The position numbers and the translations under genes were made by a program. Under the pieces are notes generated by a model. The model was not told the DNA's origin. It ran no database searches and saw only the letters and a list, made by a program, of their open reading frames with translations. Shown in pieces: positions 11,241 to 22,936 of a DNA stretch of 64,000 nucleotides. This stretch comes from Euptelea pleiosperma (lineage: Eukaryota > Streptophyta > Magnoliopsida > Ranunculales > Eupteleaceae), in assembly GCA_035048495.1 (NCBI GenBank), contig CM068552.1:14992621-15056620 (forward strand), in the 5' to 3' direction. Within the stretch, counting starts at the first letter, position 1. Each line of letters begins with the position of its first letter.

Positions 11241-12084
11241 TGCACTCAAAGATATCTCCTTTGAATATAGGGACATCCCCCGTTACGTTACATACCGTTT
11301 TAACGTTAAGAAAATAATGGCCGTTCGTTTTTCTGAAACTAATAGCCATTAGATTTTTTTTCCATTATTTTTCCTTTATTTCCGCTATTTTCCCCGTTTT
11401 TGGTCCTGTGCGTTACAATCCGTCGTACGTCCCACTTGAACCATGAAAAACTGACTATCACCATGCACCATGACAACGCCCATGGACTCCATACCATGTG
11501 ACCATTACTCTTCCCAACCATTCCGTTAACTAGTCATTCAAAGCGTGATAAATGCTGGAAGTGGAACGTCAACGTTGAGATTCCAGGGTTGCGTACCTTG
11601 TCAAGACTTTTTGGCACAACAAGTGCAAGTTGAAAATTAAGACTTGAAATATCGCTGAGCACCAAAAGAAAAATGACGATTTGGCCACTGGTCAGGTGGT
11701 GAGACTTGAGAGATCATCCCAATTGATCGGTTGAGCATGCAGTCTAATCAAAGGTCGAGAAGCATACAGCATGGTGAGAGTGAGATGCACCATACCATAA
11801 CATGTTTTTTTTGGTAGTTATACGATAACATTTTTTTAATAAACATATCCGTTGCTATAAGCCTATAACTTAAACCACATTTTTCAAATGAGGAAAAGAA
11901 AAAAGTTTTATTAAAAAAAATCAATATTAAGAACGCCGGCCAAACGCAATAATCTGAACGAAGACTTCATAAGATTTGGAAGAAGGTATTGAAATAAAAT
12001 ATTATTAAAAGAGCCCTTCCCCTACCACACAAAAAGAAAGGAAAAAATATGTAACCAGGTTAGACATTTAGCGTCAGTTAGAAC
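11241..12084. other. no gene seen
   Basis: AT-rich, with no supported frame or repeat boundary. Confidence 0.4.
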
Positions 12085-12370
12085 GATTTTTGTTACTCCC
12101 ACTGCCCTCTGGGCCCACTGACAGCATGGATGTTTAGCCCACTCTTTGGTGGATAGAGAAAACAAAACTCACCCTGATTGGTAATCTTGGTGATTAGATT
12201 TTAGCACTTTTTAAGGCTTGATTCCACCCGTCAGATTCAATCATCTTTTGGATACTAAATCTAACGGCTAAAAATCATCAGACACTGAATTTTTATATCA
12301 ATACCTACCAAGGGATGGGCTAAACATCCATGCGGTCAGTGGGTCCGGAGGGCAGAGGTGAGTAACAAAA
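12085..12370. repeat. foldback element, family B
   Basis: Arms: TTTTTGTTACTCCCACTGCC pairs with the inverse of GGCAGAGGTGAGTAACAAAAA. Inner GCATGGATGTTTAGCCCACT pairs with the inverse of GGGCTAAACATCCATGCGG. Copies also at 2694 and 33066. Confidence 0.65.
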
Positions 12371-13417
12371 ATGAGACCTGACACCAAATGGCGTTGTCAG
12401 GTCTACCTTATTACATCACGACCCTAAAAAAATACATGGAACCTCCCCTGGTTATATCATCTCATTCCCTCCCTCCCCATTTGGTCAACATAAAAATAGG
12501 AAAGATTCTCCTTGACCGCCCGCCACCCATACATTTAACAAATTTCAGAGCTTCAACGGTTCAGTCATTTACTCCACGTCACTACATCCCTTTTAGCCGT
12601 TAAGTAGTCGACCGTTATGAACATGGATCAAAGTTTGGGGGACCGGGCTGATCTCGATCCAGATCAGTCCATCCCAATCCAACACGGTCTCAAGTTGTCT
12701 CACTCGAGACGATGTGAGCCCCATATAGCAAATAAACCCTTAACTGGACAGACAGTGCACAAGCACAAGTTTGTTACGAGCAGCAATTCAATGGGTCCCA
12801 CAGTCACCTAGGTGATCATCCCCTTTAGTAAAACGTCAACCTAATCAGATGACTGGAACCATCCAATTTATTATATTCTTTTGAATAGTCAGAAAAATCT
12901 GGTCAATGGTCCAGCAAAAGAAACTATTTAGATCGGATGGTTTTACCGACTTGGATCAGATTTGACATCCAAGTATTGGAGAATCCTTATAAAGTACTCG
13001 TCAAATGGTGGGTCCTAACCATCCTGCATGTGCACCATGAACCGGCCAAGAGAGATCGGACACAAATCTGCAACCATGATCTTGTATTAGAATGAAAACA
13101 GGCACCAAAATGACAATGGGAGAAACATAAAATATAGTTACGGACAGTGACTAACAGAGCATTCACATGTTGAATAATAACCGCCCAAAGGGTTTATTAT
13201 CTTGTACTGAACTTACTTGTGAAATCCAAAACTACAAGTTTTTGTCAGTCAAACTGTTCAACAAAAATCAGCGCAATAGAAATTAAGGTTTAGCCGCCAA
13301 CAAACACCAAATAAAGGCTGACCAAGAGGGTAGGAGCTAAATAGTCAAACCGGATTTCAGAAATAAAGCACCTCATGTTAATCGTAAATTTCATACCTCA
13401 TGCTGTGCTCTCCTAGT
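12371..13417. other. no gene seen
   Basis: Open frames at 12388-12603 and 12617-12811 have no recognisable domain and no splice context. A short inverted repeat (ACCTGACACC and its inverse) lies at about 12384-12405. Confidence 0.35.
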
Positions 13418-13490
13418 AAGCTTGGATTGAACCTGCGAATCTCATGGTCGCAGTGTGAACATTAGCCAATTCAGCAACAGGCTCAACCCT
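13418..13490 (-). repeat. tRNA-like SINE head candidate
   Basis: On the minus strand a box-A-like TTGCTGAATTGGC (13465-13477) is followed after 31 nt by a canonical box B GGTTCAATCC (13424-13433), the spacing of an internal Pol III promoter. Cloverleaf pairing is poor, so it is more likely a tRNA-derived SINE or tRNA relic than a functional tRNA. No tail or target duplication was established. Confidence 0.4.
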
Positions 13491-14720
13491 ATGCAACATG
13501 TAGACTTTCCATGATAAATATATTTTTTTTTAATTTTTCGGGTACAATGAGATCAAACTAATTAAACTACAAGTTCACTATTTCTATTATCTTCAAAACA
13601 ATGAATTCAAAATATTTCCCATCTTCCCTTGTATATAGATTATCTTCTGAACAATGAGTTCCATGCCCTCTCCAATATAACACCCACCTGCACCTCCTTC
13701 CTTCGTCTTTTTCCTCAACAGGCATAAGATATGTGTAGTGCTGCTCCCAATTTAGGTAAACATGCCTTGGATGGAATATTATCACTAGATATGATGCCAT
13801 CAAACGACCCACAACTCAAGGCAGCTAACATTGAAATTCAATGCAGACCCTCCGACCTTTGCAATGGAATATTAACTAGAGGAAACAAAATCAGGTTGCT
13901 AATGCTCTTGATTGCAGGATTCATGAATGATGACTGCAATGGATGAAATTCATAATACCTCCTAGACTTGCTCAGATTTCCTTGTTTATGAATTTCATCT
14001 GAGTTTGCAAAAAATAAAGGAATGGTATAAATCTAAAACAAACTCGATAGTGATGTTTGTCTCAATTCTTGAAGTGTGCTATCTTTGTCTTGCACTAAAT
14101 ACATAGCTCACATAACAATTTTCTTACCGCTTTTACCCAGGACAAGAGCTGAATCATTGGGAAGAGATAGGAACAAAAGACTGGAACGCAGTCATCTTAA
14201 GGCCCAAAATAAAATGCTAAACTCAAAAGATGTCAGGTCAAAAAGAAGCAAAAAAGCATTTAATGGCTTCAGCTTTTGGTCCTCAGATTAACTGAGGCAA
14301 CAATCTTAAGTTGTAAACAAAGAAGAATAAAAGAATAATGTATCAGTTATAAAAATAAATATGACTTTAATGGTCTAAGAAAGCAACACATTCATTTCCC
14401 CAATAAGAGACATGGACCAACCCTGGGGAGCTCTTGAGGACACACCAGGGCCTTAAGAGTGATAGTTCCAAGTAACAACGACCCGACATCCCAAGAAACT
14501 GATAAGGAAACAAAACCATGAGAAACTGTTTGCATTTTCCTCCCACTCTGTTGCTAAACGTCCAACTTGTTTAGTTTGGTCCAAACCTTAACAAATCTTC
14601 CGCATGGAACAAATTCCGCCCACTAGTAAAGATTTAGGGATGAAAGGGGAGAAGAAATCCAACATTTTGAAGGTATTGTACACAAACGAGGGTCTAGAAG
14701 TAGATCACCTGTCAGTAGGA
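13491..14720. other. 3' flank of the RsmE gene; no other gene seen
   Basis: Small frames on both strands lack domains. An AATAAA on the minus strand near 14322-14330 could serve polyadenylation, but is not demonstrated. Confidence 0.35.
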
Positions 14721-14872
14721 TTAAGGATCCACTGTTTGTTGTGAGTCAGACCATAGCATCAGAGTCGCCAAAAGTGCCATAGTCGCAGTCTCAACCCGTA
14801 GTCGATGTGGCCCAAGACCAACAGCGGTAGCACCTGCTTCAGTCATCATCTTCACCTCCTTCTCAGTGAAGT
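14721..14872 (-). CDS. RsmE exon 8 (C-terminus)
   Basis: 152 nt from acceptor TTTCAG to stop TAA at 14721-14723. Encodes DFTEKEV through [19 protein letters not shown]. Intron 7 before it is 2.7 kb. Confidence 0.88.
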
Positions 14873-17800
14873 CTGAAACATAGCAACCACCAAAAGAGAC
14901 ACAATAATTTTATCTTTATTTCCAACAAATAAAAGCGAAGAATTCGAAATGGATCTTATCTCTAGTAACGCTAGAACTGTTGCTAACACAGAATAATACA
15001 AGATAGCATGAATAATTATCATGATATAAGTTAGCATTGGTCAAAGCTAACCAGTCTTAACTAAGGATGCAACTTGGGGGGTCGGGTTAGGAGTCTACGC
15101 GAGCCCAAACTGAGCTTCAGAGCATTAAGCCTAGCCCGAGCCCCCCCGAGCTACTCATCTCATACCTCATCCAAGCTGAGTTAGTTTAGGTCAGGTTGGG
15201 TCGGGTTGGTCGGGTTGATTGACAAAATTAATGTGACGGAGATTAGGGTTTGTTTGGTTTTTGTTTTATGTAAATTAGGGACAAAAAGAACAGTCAATCA
15301 AGTGGGGTCTGTGGGATAGACCTATTTGTAAGTAATATTCTAGGGCTTTGTTTCTGTTCTTTCTTTTTCTGACTCGCGAGAGATAGTTAGATTGGTGGGC
15401 AAACCCCTTGTTTTGGAATACATGGTGAAGAGGATGAATTTACATCAGGATTGAAGTGGCCGGTTCCGATATTGTCCTGAATGAATACAATAACTCACAA
15501 TCCAATGCGTTTAAGCAGTATAATGTAGCAATGCTCTTTAATTATTCACAGACACAGATTGAAAATTGCAGGGTCCACGGCATTTAACTTGGTAGCTTAC
15601 GAGCCACTGGATGCTTTCCCTTTAGTTATGTAACAATGGCACGTCACTTTTAGATTTTTTGCCATGTCGGACAAATATCGACACAGACATGCGTGTCGAC
15701 ACATCCAAACACACACATCAGTGTCACCCTCTATTTTAAGAGTTATTATTATAAAATTGATTTCTAAAAAGAGGGTTGATGTGTTGCATCCTCCATACAG
15801 AACTTCGTGAAGTTGTTAAACACAGTTGCAGTTGGCACGTCACTTTTAGATTTTTTGCCATGTCGGACAAATATCGACAGTCGACACAGACATGCGTGTC
15901 GACACATCCAAACACACACATCAGTGTCACCCTCTATTTTAAGAGTTATTATTATAAAATTGATTTCTAAAAAGAGGGTTGATGTGTTGCATCCTCCATA
16001 CAGAACTTCGTGAAGTTGTTAAACACAGTTGCAGTTGTTCCCTTATAAATCTACTTATATTTATTATGTTATTGCATTGCCCATTAGCATATAAAAATGT
16101 CCTCTTCTACTTTTCATATATTTCTTTCTTTATTTTTACTGAAAAGACTTATGGTTTAAATATAACTAAAATATTAAATCATAATACATGTGTATAGATG
16201 TATCTGCGTTTCGGGCTTACTAAAGGCAGACATGTGTCCATGTAACTGTTACATAGCCCCTTGGTAAGTGTTATTGCACTCTGGGTGGTTGCAAGCATAG
16301 AAACACACTTAATTTTATAAACTTTGGGAGTTGGGGTGGGTGAAAGGATTAATGCATTGCATCAAACAAGGCAGAACCTTTTGGGATACATCTGGGTTTC
16401 ATTGTTCTTCATCTCTCTTGCATGAGATAAGGTAAGACCATGAGAGAGAGGATGAGAGGTGGGAGGCAGATTTAAAAAAAATGACAGACAGGTCTGAGTC
16501 TCTAAAAAGGGAATTAAAATTAAAAAGAAAGACAGAGAACAAAGAAGATTGACCTGAACTTAAAGGACAGGTCTTGCTTCTTGCTCCCTCTCTTTTGTCT
16601 CCTCTTTTTTTTCTCAAAAACCCTAAACCTAGTGTTTTTTCTTTTCTTGGTCCTACCTTGTAAATTACACATGACACAGAGAGACAGACAGAGAGAATGA
16701 GAGGGGAGGAGGAGAGACAGGGAGAGAGATTGGGGCAACAGAAGCAGCGATGATGGTAAAACCTTTACCAAGAAAAAAACACTAAATGTTCTAAGAAAGG
16801 AAAGGGTATAAGAGAGGGAAATGCCAGCTCATGCCCGGCCCAAGGTTGGGATGGGGCCATCGGGGTGGGGTTGGACTTGACCAAGTTGCACCCCTAGTCT
16901 GAATCAATTTCAATTAAAATGCCTCCAATCTGCTGGCTGGCTGGCAAAAATATACTATTACCACCAAGCCACCCTCGAAAGCAAGATTTCACCTAGTAGA
17001 ACCAGTGAAGCAAGAGAAAGAAAGTTAACTATAAGTTTTGTAATTGAAAAGTCAGAATCAAAATTTCCAATTAAACCTGCTGAGACTTGAACAGAGGTTC
17101 CTCTGTTGGCAATATATCCAAAGACATGTTTCTTATGCAATACTACATTCAAAAATCATAAGCCACTGCCAATTTTAATTATCTTGTTTCTGATTTCTGG
17201 TGTTCTTTTTCAACATTTCTTTAACTTGTTGACTGGTTCATAAGGCTGAGTTCTGTATTTGAACTGGCCCAGTAAACTTACTATGAATCCTTAATACCAT
17301 TTCAAGGTCAATTCTGAATTTTGGAACATTGATTACAGTTACATCAGTTCTCAACTTTAGAAGAATGGCCAAAACGAGATTGATTATAGTAGTACCTTTA
17401 CTCTATGTATCATCAACACATCAAGTAAGACAAGTTGAGTGTCTATGCATGTGTGTGTATTGTCCTTCCATCTGATCAGTTGTGTAAGAGAGTGTGCTTG
17501 AAGAAAAATAATGAGAGAGAGAGAGAAGATTAAAATAAATATGTACTAACCGCCTTCAGGTCCAATAATTATTAGCCCACTAGCCTCTTTTCTTGAGAAA
17601 GACAGGGTACTTATAAGAGGAGTTGCTTCTGCTACTGCCAGAAAAGATAGCTTTGACTGGGCAACCTAGAGCATATGCAACACAATAAAAGGAAACTGAA
17701 GAAAAGTTCAAATGTATTCCAGTATCTCCTTTTAAGGATATAACAATCGCAGAAAGTAAATATATCCTCTATTGCAAAAGAACTGCAGAAAAAATGTGCA

Positions 17801-20800
17801 ATAAAATAAACGACCTAAAACATAATTATTTGATAAACAATCATATTACTTAGGAGAATGGAGTGAAAGGAAACCTAAAATACAGCACAATTAACCATTT
17901 GCATTATTTAATGTTTCAACAAATCAGAACCAATATATTTTTCCAATCTCCGAAAGTATAACAAGGGGAAAAGATACTCACAGTAAGCAAAAGGTTGTCA
18001 ATTTTTGTAGGAGGATTCAAAGGCATTTCATGCAGCCGTTGACCTGGGAAATAGAAAAGCATCAAAACAAAAAAAGAAACTCAAAAATAACTTCAGACAC
18101 CCTCAGATATATATGTCACATTGGTTTTAATCTCCATTGCACAGATGAATACCAAAACTAACATCAGCACAAGATAGAACAGAAAAACTAATTTGCACCT
18201 TCAAAACCATATGTTTTGAGAAACCAATTAGAACAGGTAACCTACATTGTTTAACTGCAGCTAGAATGACCCGTTGCAATCTGTCCACCCGGTTTTCTGA
18301 GATTGAAGGAGAATGTTCGGTCAGCAGAGGTGTTATACTACTAGCTCCCAGCTCCTGAGGAAGAAGAAGAAGAATTAGCTGCTATTGTAGAAAGAAAGGG
18401 GGTGTTTGGACACTCAGGCACACAAGTCATTTCCAATATAAGCACCTTCCCTGCCTCAGAAAGGCATGTCCATGTTTTTACCATGGACACCGCTGAAAGG
18501 AGAAAACACGCCTCAACAGATAAATTTGAATTACATGCTTTCCTCATCTGCTATTAAGCTAGCAAGACGATCAGATAAAGGCACTTTTGGACACACTGTC
18601 CAAGATTTGGATAGGATATCCATGAGTCCAAAGTCCAAACACCCCAAAAGTTTAATCAAAATGATCCATGTAGGCACATTTAAAACATACCGTGCATTTC
18701 TCAACTAGCCAATCTGCCCGACTACCCTTTAAAGTACCTGAATAAGTGCAACTCCAAACATGTTACAGCCAACTTGTATTTCCCTAGAAGAACACATAAC
18801 CACATATAAATTCTGAAAGTGATTGAAGACGCACCAAAAGCTGCAAACACATGCCACTGTGTGCTCTTAGGAAGAACTATATTTGGATCTTCTAATGCCA
18901 CAAAATCCAGTCCAGTTCGGTCAATCCTCTGTATGCAACCTTCAATTACACCTCCTGTGCCATTGAAGAGCTCTACCCTTACATGTAATGAAAGGGAAAA
19001 CCATAAGACACAATAGAAGCACACAAGCTATTAGATGTCCATGCAGCAACATATATGAGGCCCAATTTATAAGACAAATCAAGCATCAAGATCAAGCAGC
19101 AGCCGTGCAGGTAGCAACATGAATCAAAGTACAAGATTTCCTTGTGGCCAGATTTATATATGTATCTGGAAGACTTCATAATGAGGAGTTTAATTTAATA
19201 GGTCTGCATAATACAATTCATTACATGGCAAGCAGATGATTATTCGATGCTGTCAAAAGACAAACATATTTAATTGAAGAAGGGGTTCTTGGATGGAACA
19301 GAAATCAATGTGGGAAGTACAAAAGGGACAAGAAATGTAACCAAGAAAACAAGAGTTTATGAGTCTAAGAATACTGGAACTTTATAAATTATTAACTTTT
19401 AGTTTTGTTTAGCTAGGTATTATATTTCAGTATTCATTCTATGCTGTCGAATTGTTTGTTGACACGGACAAAGTCAGGGAAAACCTCTGAAGATTTGGTC
19501 CTGCTAAGTGCACCAAGTACAAACAATAGCTTGGTCCAAACATCGTCTTCTGAGACAAGGATAAACCCTTTAGCAAAATATCCACCAGTTGATTATTAGA
19601 GGGGAGGGATGGCAAGTAATTGAGAGTAAGTTCATTATCTTCAACCTTTCCACGGATGATTTGATGATCAAGCTCGAAGTTGTTAATCTGAGCATAAAAG
19701 ACCGGACTGAGGACCATCTTTGTAGCACTCTGATGGTCAAAAATAAAAGAAAGAGTAGAGGTGCCAAGCTGAAATTCTATCTCAAATAGAAGCTGACACA
19801 CCCATGAAATTTTCTGCTGTTATCAGACCATCAAACGGTACTTTGCTTCAGATGAAGACCGAGCAGTCTTTTGTTGTTATGTAAACACCGGGAGATGGTG
19901 GAGCAATCTACAAAATTGGACACCTTGCACATGGATGCTAGCCTATGCCACACAAGCCAGAGCACACTTTGGCCAGGCAGATCCTTGTGCCACGGTTATA
20001 ACGCCTGCAAGTGACCGTGTAACTTTCGATACAGGTGGTACTATTGTATCGCGTCGATACCAGAATGCATAGCATATAGAAGTATCTCAATATCTTATTG
20101 TAGTTGAATTAGTGAATTAGGGTTTGATTCAGGTCTAGGGTTTCAAGGTAGAGATAGAAGAGAAGAGAGAGAGGAAAGAAAAGAGGGAAAGGATGTCATG
20201 TGATGAGATCACTATGACTCCATAAATCTTATTTATATAAAACCCAAATACAAAGACAAGTATACCCCTCTAGGGAGGTATTTACAGATATACCCCTCAT
20301 ACATGAAAATACGTAAATACGTATATGATAACACTCCCCCTCAAGTTGGTGCATAAATATCTTTCATGCCCAACTTGCACAAACACTTATGTAGTTGCCA
20401 ACTGGGTACGCCTTTAGTGAAAATATCTGCAAGTTGTTCATCAGTCTTCACAAAAGGAGTGCATACTGCCCCAAAGACAATCTTCTCTCTAATGAAGTGG
20501 CGGTCCACCTCAATGTGCTTGGCACGATCATGCTGAACAGGATTATGAGCAATGTTGATGGCGGCCTTATTGTCACAGCACAAGCTCACAGACCCTGAAA
20601 CTGGAAAGCCAAGTTCAGCGACCAACACCTTTAACCAAAGCATCTCACATAGACTATAAGTCATTGCCCTGAATTCGGCTTCAGCACTAGATCTAGCAAC
20701 AACTGGTTGCTTCTTGCTCCTCCAAGTGACCAGATTGCCCCCAACAAGGGTGCAATACCCTGAAGTAGATCGTCGATCATCTTTGGCACCTGCCCAGTCT

Positions 20801-22901
20801 GCATCCGTATACGCCTCTATACGCATGTGGCCATTCTTCTCGAAAAGAAGACCTCTACTAGGTGCTGACTTGAGATACCTCAAGATCCGATGTGCGGCCT
20901 CTAAATGAACACCTCTAGGTGAGTGCATATACTGACTGATCACACTCATTGCATAGGCAATATCTGGTCTGGTCGGAGAGAGAGAGATTAGTCTCCCAAC
21001 TAATCTCTGGAAGCTCCTTACATCCTGCAGTGGCTCACTACTGACATCGGCCAACTGGTGGTTCTGTTCTATAGGAGTTTCCACCGGTTTAGTACCCAAC
21101 TTGCCTGAGTCCTTCAACAGATCTAAGATGTACTTCCTCTCAGATATGAAGATCCCCTGATTTGATCTTGCAACTTCGATACCTAGGAAGTACTTGAGAG
21201 ATCCTAAATTCTTGGTTTCAAACTCCTCTGCTAATTGACTGTCATCAACATAAACAATGAGGGCAGTGGTGTGCTTCCCTCGATTCTTCACAAACAGAGT
21301 GTGATCTGCTTGACTCTGAGTGTAGCCCAGCTTCTTCACAGCTAGGGTGAACCTCTCAAACCATGCTCATGGAGATTGCTTTAGCCCATGGAGGGCTTTT
21401 TTCAGTCGACACACCTTGCTACTATTCCCTGGTGGAGTGAATCCAGAAGGAGGCACCATGTAGACTTCTTCATGTAGGTCGCCATTAAGGAATGCATTCT
21501 TCACATCCAGCTGATGCAGAGGCCACATTTGATTTGCTGTCAGGGACAACAGCACCCTAATGGAGTTCATTTTGGCCACTGGAGCAAATATCTCCACATA
21601 GTCAATCCCATAGGTCTGAGTGTACCCCTTGGCTACTAATCTTGCCTTGTACTTCTCAACTGACCCGTCTGCCTGGTATTTGACTGTGAACACCCATCTG
21701 CAACCCACAGGTTTCTTGCCTCTTGGCAAATCAACAAGTTCCCATGTCCTATTCTTGTCAAGAGCTCTCATTTCCTTTATCATAGCAGCTTTCCACCTTG
21801 GTTGAGCCAAACCTTCTGCCACAGAAGAAGGAATAGGAATGGTAGAAAGGGATGTGACAAAGGCTTTATAGGAAGGAGACAAGGCATCATAGGAGACAAA
21901 GTGGCTCAAAGGATGCTGATACAACTTCTGACTCCTTTTCGTAAAGCAATGGGAAGATCAGAAGCATCGGTAGAATGAGAAATGACAAGTATAGAGGGAG
22001 AAGGATTACCTTGATCCGAGGATGGTACCATTAGTGCTGGATCCACTGTGACTCTCTCCCTTCTGTGATAGACTCGGAGCTCCTTCCGAGTACCAGGAGC
22101 ACTGTCAATCACAGTAGCAGGTGGAGTAGTCTGAGGCCTCTCAAACTCAAGAGAGGGAGAAGAGAGTAATATAGTAGGAAGAGGAACATCACACCTCTCT
22201 TCACTACTACTCTCCCCCTGAAGAGAGGCGGAGAAAAAAGGTAGATCCTCACGAAAGGTGACTTCCATAGAAACAAATTTCTTTCTGGTGGAGGGATGGT
22301 AACACTTATACCCTTTATGGGAATAAGAGTAGCCCAGAAAGACACATTTAAGTGCCTTAGGATCGAGTTTGGTAAGATGAGGACCGAGAATGTGCACATA
22401 GCATACACACCCAAAGATGCGAGGAGGAACAGCAAAGAGGGATGCATTGGGAGTAAGGACTTGTAGTGGAGACTTGAAGTTGAGAACACGAGAGGGCATT
22501 CTGTTAATCAAATAAGCGGCAATTAAAACAGCATCTGACCAATAGGAATTGGGGACTTTGGAGCCGATCAGAAGAGATCGAGCAACCTCAGTCAGATGAC
22601 GTATCTTTCTTTCAGCTACACCATTTTGTTGAGGAGTGTAGCTGCAAGAATTTTGGTGACAAATCCCATGGTCTAAAAAATATTGTTGGAGTCCCCCATA
22701 GATATACTCTCCACCCTGGTCAGAACAAAGGACCTTGATGGAGGCACCAAACTAAGTTAGGATCATCTTATGAAAACCCTTAAAGATGGAATGAACCTCA
22801 TCTTTGGTTTTCATAGGATAAACCCAGGTGCATCTAGTATGATCTATATGTGGTATGTACGTGAAGAGGATAAAAAAAGGAATCAAAACGAAGCAATAAA
22901 C

Positions 22902-22936
<35 letters not shown>

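Noticed and set aside
16399..16771. Ser/Leu/Arg-rich minus-strand frames
   Set aside because: Low-complexity GA/CT sequence within RsmE intron 7.
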